From Caballeronia concitans (GTDB taxonomy: Bacteria; Pseudomonadota; Gammaproteobacteria; Burkholderiales; Burkholderiaceae): 64,000 nt of DNA. The notes under the pieces are model-generated. The model saw only the letters and a list, made by a program, of their open reading frames with translations, was not told the DNA's origin and did no database searches. Position numbers and translations under genes: made by a program. Location: NCBI RefSeq assembly GCF_001544615.1, contig NZ_FCNV02000001.1, forward strand, positions 248,001-312,000, given 5' to 3'. This document shows positions 49,113-56,419 of this stretch, in pieces; position 1 is the stretch's first letter, and every line of letters begins with the position of its first letter.

Positions 49113-49499
49113 ATGGCCATTCGAATCGTGCGGCTCGGCTCACCGCGCGCGGAAAACGAAGGCTTGCGCATTGGCACGGTTCGCCGTCCGCCGCGCGGCG
49201 TGCCGAAGTCCGAGTTCGCGAGCCGCGATTTCTACGACGTGTGGTATCCGAATCTGTCGCCGCCGCCGGAACTGGTGACCGAGGCGCTGCACGCGGAAAC
49301 GGACAAGGACTGGCGCGACTTCGTGAAGAAGTTCAAGGCGCAAATGGCGGAGAGCGATGCGAGCAAGTCGCTCGATCTGCTGGCGGCGCTGTCGCATACG
49401 ACGAATTTATCGGTCGGGTGTTATTGCGAGAATGAGGCGCGGTGCCATCGGTCTGTGCTGCGGGAGTTGCTGGTGAAGAGAGGCGCGGAGGTGGTTTAG
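49113..49499 (+). CDS. DUF488-family protein (YeaO-like)
   Basis: A 128-residue cytoplasmic protein. The DUF488 C-terminal signature VGCYCENEARCHRSVLRELL carries the Cys-His cluster; RDFYDVWYPNLSPPPELV lies in the middle. The biochemical role is unknown. A strong SD (AAGGAGACAGG) precedes the ATG at 49113; it is divergent from the EmrB-type gene. A terminator follows, so it is monocistronic. Confidence 0.86.
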   Translation: MAIRIVRLGSPRAENEGLRIGTVRRPPRGVPKSEFASRDFYDVWYPNLSPPPELVTEALHAETDKDWRDFVKKFKAQMAESDASKSLDLLAALSHTTNLSVGCYCENEARCHRSVLRELLVKRGAEVV

Positions 49500-49531
49500 G
49501 TGCGTTGACGGCAGACCGACGCGCAAAAGCA

Positions 49532-49564
49532 AAAGGCCGGTCAGCTTTCGCTAGACCGGCCTTT
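49532..49564 (+). terminator. Terminator between the DUF488 gene and tRNA-Lys
   Basis: Stem AAAGGCCGGTC (49532-49542) / GACCGGCCTTT (49554-49564). On the minus strand the AAAA before it gives a T-tract, so it also ends the leftward tRNA-Lys transcript. Confidence 0.85.
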
Positions 49565-49570
49565 CAAATC

Positions 49571-49646
49571 TGGTGGTGGGGCGTGAGTGACTCGAACACT
49601 CGACCTACGGATTAAGAGTCCGCTGCTCTACCAACTGAGCTAACGC
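49571..49646 (-). tRNA. tRNA-Lys (anticodon CTT)
   Basis: A 76-base cloverleaf with encoded CCA on the minus strand: acceptor GGGGCGT / ACGCCCC, D arm GCTC..GAGC, anticodon stem GCGGA/TCCGT with loop CTCTTAA (anticodon CTT), T arm CGAGTG-TTCGAGT-CACTC. It reads AAG. Confidence 0.95.
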
Positions 49647-49807
49647 CCCAACAGAAGCGAAATTATAGCGGGAGAAATTCGAAAAGCGCAAGCCCTTCGA
49701 ACAGGAATTTTTGCTCCGCGTGAAGAGGCCGTTCAGCCAAGTCAGCCGCATCGAGAACCCACCCGGTATCATGACGCCTCCCCAACCGCATTGAACCGCG
49801 AAGAAAA

Positions 49808-50215
49808 ATGGACGAAGCCGCCATCCGCGCGTTGCTGGACAACATTCTCGCGCCGTGGGTGCGCGAGTTGTCGCTGGAACCCGAATCTATCGGCGATGAC
49901 TGCGTCACCTTGCGTCTGCCGTATTCGGATCATCTGCGGCACGCGGGCGGCGTCATCTGCGGTCAGGTCTTCATGGCCGCCGCCGATACCGCGATGGTCG
50001 TCGCCATCTCCCACGTCATGGGCGGCTTCTCGCCGATGACCACCGTCTCGCTCAACACCACGTTCATGCGGCCGGTGAAGTCAGGCAACGTGCTCGTCAC
50101 CGCGCGCGTCATGCGTCGCGGACGCAATCTCGTGTTCGGCGAAATCGACATGCACGACGCCAACGGCGAACTCGCCGCCCACGCCACGACAACCTACGCG
50201 CTCATCAGCAAATAA
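49808..50215 (+). CDS. PaaI-family hotdog thioesterase
   Basis: A 135-residue acyl-CoA thioesterase-like hotdog protein. HAGGVICGQVFMAAADTAMVVAIS contains the family's helix with the G-G and catalytic D region, and TTVSLNTTFMRPVKSGNVLVTARVMRRGRNLVFGEIDMHD the adjoining strands. Substrate is unknown. It abuts a patatin-like lipase gene (stop TAA immediately followed by ATG), suggesting the two act in lipid or acyl-CoA turnover. Confidence 0.85.
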   Translation: MDEAAIRALLDNILAPWVRELSLEPESIGDDCVTLRLPYSDHLRHAGGVICGQVFMAAADTAMVVAISHVMGGFSPMTTVSLNTTFMRPVKSGNVLVTARVMRRGRNLVFGEIDMHDANGELAAHATTTYALISK

Positions 50216-51085
50216 ATGTTCGATCAGGTCGTATTCGCCGGCGGCGGCAACCGCTGCTGGTGGCAAGCCGGTTTCTGGGACGTCATCCGGCCGGAACTCG
50301 AGCTCAGGCCGCGCATCATCGCGGGCATCTCGGCGGGCGCGGCCACCGCGTGCATGCTCTACACCAACGACGCGCGCTGGGTCATGGACTACTACGCGCA
50401 AGCCCTGCGCGGCAACACGAAGAACGCGTACTGGGGCAACCTGCTGCGCGGACAATCGGTGTTTCCGCATTACCGGATCTATCGGCAGGCGCTGCTCGAC
50501 ATCTTCGCCGACCGCTTCACCGAACTCGCTTCGGCGCCGGAGATTCGCATCGGCGTCTCGCATCTGCCGCGCTGGCTCGGCGCACGCAGCGCCGTCGCGG
50601 CCGGGCTGATCGCGTATAACATCGAAAAGTACGTGCGCAAGACGCTGCATCCGACGCTCGGCCAGGCACTCGGCTTTCATCCCGAGTTCGTGACGGCGCA
50701 GGAGTGCGCGAGCATCGAAGATCTCGCGGATCTGATCCTGCAATCGTCGAGCACGCCGCCTTTCACGCCGATCCTTCGCCGCAACGGCCGCCCCGTGCTC
50801 GACGGCGGGATGGTCGACAACGTGCCCGTCTCCGCGCTCGATGCATCGCCGGGAACGGTGCTCGTGATGGTCACGCGGCTGTATCCGCGTGAGCGCATGT
50901 TCGTCGTGCCGCACGGCGACCAGCGGCGTCTCTACGTGCAGCCGTCGCGCAAGGTGCCGATATCGAGCTGGGACTACACGAGTCCTTCGCAAATGCAGCA
51001 CGCCTACGACCTGGGCCGCGTGGACGGCGAGGACTTTCTCGAACGCCTTCCGCGTCTTCTGGAAACCGCATCGCACGTCGCTTGA
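50216..51085 (+). CDS. Patatin-like phospholipase
   Basis: A 289-residue lipid acyl hydrolase. FAGGGNRCWWQAGF is the oxyanion-hole G-rich loop, GISAGAATA the nucleophile elbow GxSxG with the catalytic Ser, and LDGGMVDNVP the DGG/DGA motif with the catalytic Asp. No signal peptide, so cytoplasmic or membrane-associated. The start codon touches the stop of the thioesterase gene with no spacer, so translation is coupled. Followed 10 bases later by osmC. Confidence 0.87.
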   Translation: MFDQVVFAGGGNRCWWQAGFWDVIRPELELRPRIIAGISAGAATACMLYTNDARWVMDYYAQALRGNTKNAYWGNLLRGQSVFPHYRIYRQALLDIFADRFTELASAPEIRIGVSHLPRWLGARSAVAAGLIAYNIEKYVRKTLHPTLGQALGFHPEFVTAQECASIEDLADLILQSSSTPPFTPILRRNGRPVLDGGMVDNVPVSALDASPGTVLVMVTRLYPRERMFVVPHGDQRRLYVQPSRKVPISSWDYTSPSQMQHAYDLGRVDGEDFLERLPRLLETASHVA

Positions 51086-51095
51086 GGAGCCAGTC

Positions 51096-51572
51096 ATGGC
51101 GAAACAGCACATCTACGAACTCACCGTCGCGTGGACGGGCAATCGCGGCTCGGGCACGTCCGCCTACGATGCCTACTCGCGCGATCACGTCGTGCGCGTC
51201 GGGAGCAAGCCCGCCATCGACGCATCCAGCGATCCCGCGTTTCGCGGCGACGCCGCGCGCCACAATCCGGAGGAGTTGTTCGTGGCCTCGCTGTCGTCGT
51301 GTCACATGCTGTGGTATCTGCACCTGTGCGCGGTCAACGGAATCGTCGTGACCGGCTATGTCGATCAAGCCATCGGCCAGATGCAGGAAGACGCGAACGG
51401 AAGCGGCCGCTTCACCGATGTGCTGCTGCGCCCGGCCGTGAGCATCGGCGCGGGCGCGGATGCCGGGCTCGCGGCGCGCCTGCACGAAGAGGCGCACCGC
51501 TTTTGTTTCATCGCGAACTCGGTGAATTTTCCGGTGCGATGCGAGCCTTCCATCCAGATCGAGACGCTCTGA
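51096..51572 (+). CDS. OsmC-family peroxiredoxin-like protein
   Basis: A 158-residue protein. The catalytic cysteines are C69 in ASLSSCHMLWYLHL and the Cys of HRFCFIANS; E60 (NPEELFVAS) is the conserved acid. OsmC/Ohr proteins reduce organic hydroperoxides using lipoyl or thiol donors. It follows the thioesterase and patatin genes, which could link it to lipid peroxide repair; inferred. GAGGAG precedes the ATG. Convergent with the dehydrogenase gene, only 3 bases apart. Confidence 0.9.
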   Translation: MAKQHIYELTVAWTGNRGSGTSAYDAYSRDHVVRVGSKPAIDASSDPAFRGDAARHNPEELFVASLSSCHMLWYLHLCAVNGIVVTGYVDQAIGQMQEDANGSGRFTDVLLRPAVSIGAGADAGLAARLHEEAHRFCFIANSVNFPVRCEPSIQIETL

Positions 51573-51575
51573 ACG

Positions 51576-52622
51576 TCACCGGCGGCGCGCGTGCTGAAGC
51601 GCTTCGGGATTCGCGACGCTCGACGTATCGCCGGCATCGAACGCGAGGATGTTCTTGAACGCCGCGCTGAAGTACAGCTCGTAGCTCTCGCGCTCCACAT
51701 AGCCGATATGCGGCGTGCAGATCACGTTCTCCATGCGCAACAGGCTGTAGCCTTGCAGGATCGGCTCGCTTTCGAAGACATCGACGGCGACCATCCCCGG
51801 CCGATTGTGATGCAGCGAGTTCAGCAGCGCGTTCTCTTCGAGCAGTTCCGCGCGGCTCGTGTTGACGAAGAGCGCGGTCGGCTTCATGCGCATTAAGTCA
51901 TCCGTCCGCACGATGCCGCGCGTTTCGTCGTTCAGCCGAAGATGCAGCGTGAGGACGTCGCTTTGCTCGAAGAACGCCTCGCGGCTTTCCGCGACGGCAA
52001 AGCCATCTTTGCGCGCCGCTTCGAGCGAATGTTCGCGGCCATGCACGAGCACGTTCATGCCGAACGCCTTGCCGTAGCCCGCCACCATCTGGCCGATCTT
52101 GCCGTAGCCCCAGATGCCGAGCGTCTGGCCGCGCAGCACTTGTCCGAGACCGAAGTTCGGCGGCAGCGCGGACGTCTTTAGCCCCGACTGCTGCCACGCG
52201 CCCTGCTTCAGATTCGCGACGTACTGCGGAATGCGCCGCTGCGCCGCCATGATGAGCGCCCACGTCAGCTCGGCCGGCGCAACCGGCGAACCCGTGCCCT
52301 CGAGCACGGCGATGCCGCGTTCCGTACACGCGTCGATATCGATATGGCCGCCGCCCGCGCGCCCGGTCTGGCTGATCATGCGCAATTTCGGGCATTTATC
52401 GAGAAGCTGCGAGCTGATTCGCGTGCGTTCGCGGATCAGCACCAGCGCATCCACTTCCGACAGTCTGCTAGCCAACTGTCCGAGTCCACGCACCGTGTTA
52501 TTAAAGACCTTTACCTCGTGGTCATCGAGTAAATGGAAGCAGTCGAGCTTCCGAACGGCGTCCTGGTAGTCGTCGAGAATGGCGATTTTCATGGGCATTG
52601 TTGATTGGCTTTGAGTAGGCAT
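51576..52622 (-). CDS. D-2-hydroxyacid dehydrogenase family protein
   Basis: A 348-residue NAD-dependent enzyme. The nucleotide fold is LGIWGYGKIGQMVAGYGKAFGMNVLVHGRE; catalytic residues are the Arg of FVNTSRAELL, the Glu of FESEPILQ, and the His of CTPHIGYVERES. The substrate is not determined (phosphoglycerate-like or glyoxylate-like). Two other in-frame starts (52598 and 52592) give shorter N-termini; the ATG at 52622 has AGCAGG upstream. Single gene. Confidence 0.87.
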   Translation of the reverse strand: MPTQSQSTMPMKIAILDDYQDAVRKLDCFHLLDDHEVKVFNNTVRGLGQLASRLSEVDALVLIRERTRISSQLLDKCPKLRMISQTGRAGGGHIDIDACTERGIAVLEGTGSPVAPAELTWALIMAAQRRIPQYVANLKQGAWQQSGLKTSALPPNFGLGQVLRGQTLGIWGYGKIGQMVAGYGKAFGMNVLVHGREHSLEAARKDGFAVAESREAFFEQSDVLTLHLRLNDETRGIVRTDDLMRMKPTALFVNTSRAELLEENALLNSLHHNRPGMVAVDVFESEPILQGYSLLRMENVICTPHIGYVERESYELYFSAAFKNILAFDAGDTSSVANPEALQHARRR

Positions 52623-53090
52623 TAAACCTGCTGCGCGGTCCTATTGGCTCGCAGAAATGGAGCGATTAACTTCGGGTAATTACCGACATATTCGCTCTTT
52701 GGTCGCGTGAACGAGTCTTCACTGCGGAGTATCAAAGGCAGCGCTGCTCTGCGGTGCTATGCTTGATTCCCCTTTTTGGAGTGCAATGGCCACTGTGAAA
52801 ATGCCTCAAAAGCAGGACCGCGAAAGCAAAACGCGGCGCCATTGCGGAAAACACGGTAATCCTCAAAGGGACAGGCCGCTTAGTATCTCTTTTTAACAGT
52901 TTGTTCCTTCGCGATGCAAGCCGCCTCACGGCGGAGTCGCAGGGATCAGGCCCGATGACGCAGCAACGGCCATGGAAACCGCCTTTCGTGCGACAAATAT
53001 CTCCCGAAAAGCATGGCGGTTCCAGTTGCAACGCCTCTCGCATGCAGCGTCCGGGCCCAAGGTTTTCATTGCAGACACGGAGACAGCTCG
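52623..53090. other. 468-base region upstream of pckG, no gene seen
   Basis: The gap holds the divergent promoters of the dehydrogenase and pckG genes. One small hairpin CCGCC-TCAC-GGCGG is at about 52921-52935. No consensus promoter was assigned and no reading frame looks like a gene. CGGAGACAG is placed just before pckG. Confidence 0.4.
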
Positions 53091-54962
53091 ATGAACCAGC
53101 CCGCAGTAGTCGAAGAAAACAAAAACAACGTCGTCGACGTAGAGGCGCCGGCCTATGTCCGGCACCGACGATTGATCGAATGGGTTCAACGCGTTGCATC
53201 GCTGACCAAGCCGGATCGCGTCGTATGGTGCGACGGCACGCAAGCCGAGTACGACCGGCTCTGCGAACAGATGGTCGCCGCCGGCACGATGAAGAAGCTC
53301 AACCCCGCCAAACGCCCCAATTCCTTCCTGGCCTGTTCCGATCCCTCGGATGTCGCGCGCGTCGAAGACAGAACGTTCATCTGCTCGGAACGTCGCGAAG
53401 ACGCGGGCCCGACGAACAACTGGATCGACCCGAAGGAAATGCGCTCGACGCTCGACGGTCTCTTCGACGGCTCGATGCGCGGCCGCACGATGTACGTCGT
53501 GCCGTTCTCGATGGGCCCGCTCGGCTCGCCCATCGCCCATATCGGCGTGGAGTTGTCGGATAGCCCGTACGTCGCCACGAATATGCGCATCATGACGCGC
53601 ATGGGCCGCGAAGTGTTCGATGTGCTCGGCGAAGACGGCGAGTTCGTGCCGTGCGTGCATTCGGTCGGGGCGCCGCTCGCGGATGGCCGCAAGGACGTGC
53701 CGTGGCCGTGCAACGACACGAAATACATCGTGCATTTCCCCGAATCGCGCGAAATCTGGAGCTTCGGCTCGGGCTACGGCGGCAACGCGCTGCTCGGCAA
53801 GAAGTGCTTCGCGCTGCGCATTGCATCGACGATGGGCCGCGACGAAGGCTGGCTCGCCGAACACATGCTGATTCTCGGCGTCACGTCGCCCGAGGGTCGC
53901 AAGCATCACGTCGCGGCGGCGTTCCCGTCCGCGTGCGGCAAGACCAACTTCGCGATGCTGATTCCGCCGCAAGACCTGAACGGCTGGAAGGTGACGACCA
54001 TCGGTGACGACATCGCCTGGATCAAGCCCGGCAAGGACGGCCGCCTCTACGCGATCAACCCGGAAGCTGGCTACTTCGGCGTCGCGCCCGGCACGAGCGA
54101 AAAGACCAACTTCAACGCCATGGCGACGCTGAAGGAAAACGTGATTTTCACGAACGTCGCGCTGACCGACGACGGTGACGTCTGGTGGGAGGGCATGACC
54201 GACACGCCGCCCGCACACCTCATCGACTGGCAAGGCCGCGACTGGACGCCGGAACTCGCGAAGGAAACGGGCGCGAAGGCCGCGCATCCGAATGCGCGCT
54301 TCACGGCGCCGGCGTCGCAGTGTCCGTCGATCGATCCGGATTGGGAGAATCCGGCGGGCGTGCCCATCGACGCGTTCATCTTCGGCGGGCGCCGTTCGAC
54401 CACGGTGCCGCTCGTGACCGAGGCGCGCGACTGGAAGGAAGGCGTCTACATGGCGGCCACGATGGGCTCCGAAACCACGGCCGCCGCCGCGGGCCAGCAG
54501 GGCGTCGTGCGCCGCGATCCGTTCGCGATGCTGCCGTTCTGCGGCTACAACATGAGCGATTACTTCGGCCACTGGCTGAAGATCGGCGAACGCCTGGAAG
54601 CGCTCGACGCGAAAGCGCCGAAGTTCTTCTGCGTCAACTGGTTCCGCAAAGGCGACGACGGCAAGTTCGTGTGGCCGGGCTTCGGCGAAAACATGCGCGT
54701 GCTGAACTGGATGGTCGGCCGCATCGAAGGCACGGCGAGCGGCGAGGAGCACGCGTTCGGCATTTCGCCGCGTTACGAGGACATCGACTGGGGCGGACTG
54801 GATTTCACGCGCGACCAGTTCGAGCAAGTCATCTCGGTCAATGACGCCGCCTGGCGCGATGAACTCGCGCTCCACGACGAGCTGTTCAGCAAGCTGCAGA
54901 GCGGACTTCCGCAGGCGCTGCCGGAAGCCAAGGCCGGCATGGAAAAGCGGCTCGCGGCCTGA
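53091..54962 (+). CDS. pckG: Phosphoenolpyruvate carboxykinase (GTP)
   Basis: A 623-residue GTP-dependent PEPCK. The P-loop-like kinase motif is [15 protein letters not shown], the metal site [16 protein letters not shown], and the GTP-binding regions [14 protein letters not shown] and [26 protein letters not shown]. It converts oxaloacetate to phosphoenolpyruvate, the first committed step of gluconeogenesis. The ATG at 53091 follows ACGGAGACAG. Single gene with a hairpin 18 bases after its stop. Confidence 0.97.
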   Translation: MNQPAVVEENKNNVVDVEAPAYVRHRRLIEWVQRVASLTKPDRVVWCDGTQAEYDRLCEQMVAAGTMKKLNPAKRPNSFLACSDPSDVARVEDRTFICSERREDAGPTNNWIDPKEMRSTLDGLFDGSMRGRTMYVVPFSMGPLGSPIAHIGVELSDSPYVATNMRIMTRMGREVFDVLGEDGEFVPCVHSVGAPLADGRKDVPWPCNDTKYIVHFPESREIWSFGSGYGGNALLGKKCFALRIASTMGRDEGWLAEHMLILGVTSPEGRKHHVAAAFPSACGKTNFAMLIPPQDLNGWKVTTIGDDIAWIKPGKDGRLYAINPEAGYFGVAPGTSEKTNFNAMATLKENVIFTNVALTDDGDVWWEGMTDTPPAHLIDWQGRDWTPELAKETGAKAAHPNARFTAPASQCPSIDPDWENPAGVPIDAFIFGGRRSTTVPLVTEARDWKEGVYMAATMGSETTAAAAGQQGVVRRDPFAMLPFCGYNMSDYFGHWLKIGERLEALDAKAPKFFCVNWFRKGDDGKFVWPGFGENMRVLNWMVGRIEGTASGEEHAFGISPRYEDIDWGGLDFTRDQFEQVISVNDAAWRDELALHDELFSKLQSGLPQALPEAKAGMEKRLAA

Positions 54963-54980
54963 TTTTCCGTAGCGTTTTGC

Positions 54981-55006
54981 CGCCCGGCGATCGCGGTCGC
55001 CGGGCG
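54981..55006 (+). terminator. Hairpin after pckG
   Basis: Perfect 10-base stem CGCCCGGCGA / TCGCCGGGCG with loop TCGCGG. It lacks a T-tract downstream, so termination could be weak or Rho-assisted. Confidence 0.55.
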
Positions 55007-55182
55007 CGTGTCAGTTTCGCGTTGGCGGCGGGTCATCTTTCGCTGCCGAACGCGATTCTTCAACGGTTTTTTTCGATAAGGCGACGCCCGCCCGCAACTT
55101 CTGCACGATTTCGCTAGTCCTAGGATAATTCTGAATTGCCTTGCAGCAGAATTTATAGCCGCCTGGCGGCAGGAGTTGTCCC

Positions 55183-56277
55183 ATGGATCATTTGCAGTCG
55201 ATGAGAGTGTTCGTCCGCGTGGCCGATCTCGGCAGTTTTGCCAGAGCCGCGAACGCGATGGACATCTCGAACGCGGTCGCGACGCGGCACGTCGCGGACC
55301 TCGAGAGCCGTCTCGGCACGCGCCTGCTCAACCGCACCACGCGCAGTCTTTCGCTCACGGAATCCGGTCAGGTTTATCTGGAGCGTGCGCGCCAAATTCT
55401 CGATGAACTCGAAGACGTCGAACAGATGGTCGTCGCGCGCAATCACGAGCCGCTCGGCTCGCTGCGCATCGTCGCGCCCGTCGTGTTCGGCCTGCACAAT
55501 CTCGCGCCGGTGCTGCAGACGTACGCGCAGCGCTATCCGAAAGTCATCCCCGATGTGACGCTGGTGGACCGCCAGGTGGATCTGGTGGAGGAAGGATTCG
55601 ATGTCGGCATCGTCATTGCGCGGCAGGTGAAGAGCGCGAGCGTCGTCACGCGGCGGCTGACGACCGGCTGCATGACCGTGTGCGCGACGCCCGCGTATCT
55701 CGAAAAGCACGGCACGCCGACGCGCCCCGAGCATTTGCTGGAGCATCCGTGTCTCAGTCTGCCGTCGGAGTATTGGGGCGACGAACGCGTGTTCACTGGC
55801 CCGGAAGGCGAAGTGCGCGTGCGGCCGTCGAACGTGATCATCGCGAATAACACGGAAATGCTGCGCCAGTTCGCGCTGCTCGGCATGGGCATCGCGATTC
55901 TGCCGAGCTACTTGATCGGCAACGATACGACGCGCGGCCAGCTCGTGCGCCTCCTGAGCGATTATCAGTTGCCGCAGGTCGAGATCAACGTGGCGTATCC
56001 GAGCCGGCGGCATTTGCCGGCGAAGGTGCGGACGTTCATCGATCACCTCGTCGAGCATTTCAGCCAGACGCCGAATCATCAACTCGGCGAACAGTGGATT
56101 CGCGACGGCAAGGGCAAGCCGGCGCCCACCAGCGTGCAGCCGCATTACGAACAGGCCGACGAACCGCAAGCGCCGCCGCCCGCGCCGCGCCCGCGTTCGA
56201 TGGACGGCGAACTGGGGCCGAAGTTGTCCAAGCCTTCGAGGACGCGAGGGCGTGTGCCGGCGGCGTCGCCGTTTTAA
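55183..56277 (+). CDS. LysR-family transcriptional regulator with a long C-terminal tail
   Basis: A 364-residue LysR regulator. The N-terminal winged HTH is MRVFVRVADLGSFARAANAMDISNAVATRHVADLESRLGTRLLNRTTRSLSLTESG; the effector domain spans about 90-300. Residues about 300-364 form a Pro/Ala/Arg-rich tail (PPPAPRPRS) not needed by the family, which normally ends near 300. No divergent target gene is present, so the regulon is unknown. Followed by its own terminator. Confidence 0.9.
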   Translation: MDHLQSMRVFVRVADLGSFARAANAMDISNAVATRHVADLESRLGTRLLNRTTRSLSLTESGQVYLERARQILDELEDVEQMVVARNHEPLGSLRIVAPVVFGLHNLAPVLQTYAQRYPKVIPDVTLVDRQVDLVEEGFDVGIVIARQVKSASVVTRRLTTGCMTVCATPAYLEKHGTPTRPEHLLEHPCLSLPSEYWGDERVFTGPEGEVRVRPSNVIIANNTEMLRQFALLGMGIAILPSYLIGNDTTRGQLVRLLSDYQLPQVEINVAYPSRRHLPAKVRTFIDHLVEHFSQTPNHQLGEQWIRDGKGKPAPTSVQPHYEQADEPQAPPPAPRPRSMDGELGPKLSKPSRTRGRVPAASPF

Positions 56278-56299
56278 TTCTCGAAGTTCTGTTCTGAAG

Positions 56300-56331
56300 G
56301 CCCGCGAGTGTCGTCTCTCGCGGGCTTTTTT
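56300..56331 (+). terminator. Terminator of the LysR gene
   Basis: Stem GCCCGCGAG (56300-56308) / CTCGCGGGC (56317-56325) with an 8-base loop, followed by six T residues. Confidence 0.92.
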
Positions 56332-56348
56332 GCCTTTTCAGCGGGCGT

Positions 56349-56378
56349 AAAAAAGCCCGCGAATCGCTTCGCGGGCTT
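56349..56378 (-). terminator. Terminator of topB
   Basis: Stem AAGCCCGCGAA (56353-56363) / TTCGCGGGCTT (56368-56378) with loop TCGC; six A residues to the left give a T-tract on the minus strand. Its stem is nearly the same as that of the LysR terminator 20 bases away. Confidence 0.92.
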
Positions 56379-56419
56379 CGTGCTTCATGGCGATGGCGTT
56401 CCGCGCAATCGCGCCCGGA

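Noticed and set aside
47452-49278. A 608-codon plus-strand frame opposite the EmrB-type exporter
   Set aside because: Translation is Arg/Asp/Gln-rich with no domain; the opposite strand encodes an obvious 14-helix transporter.
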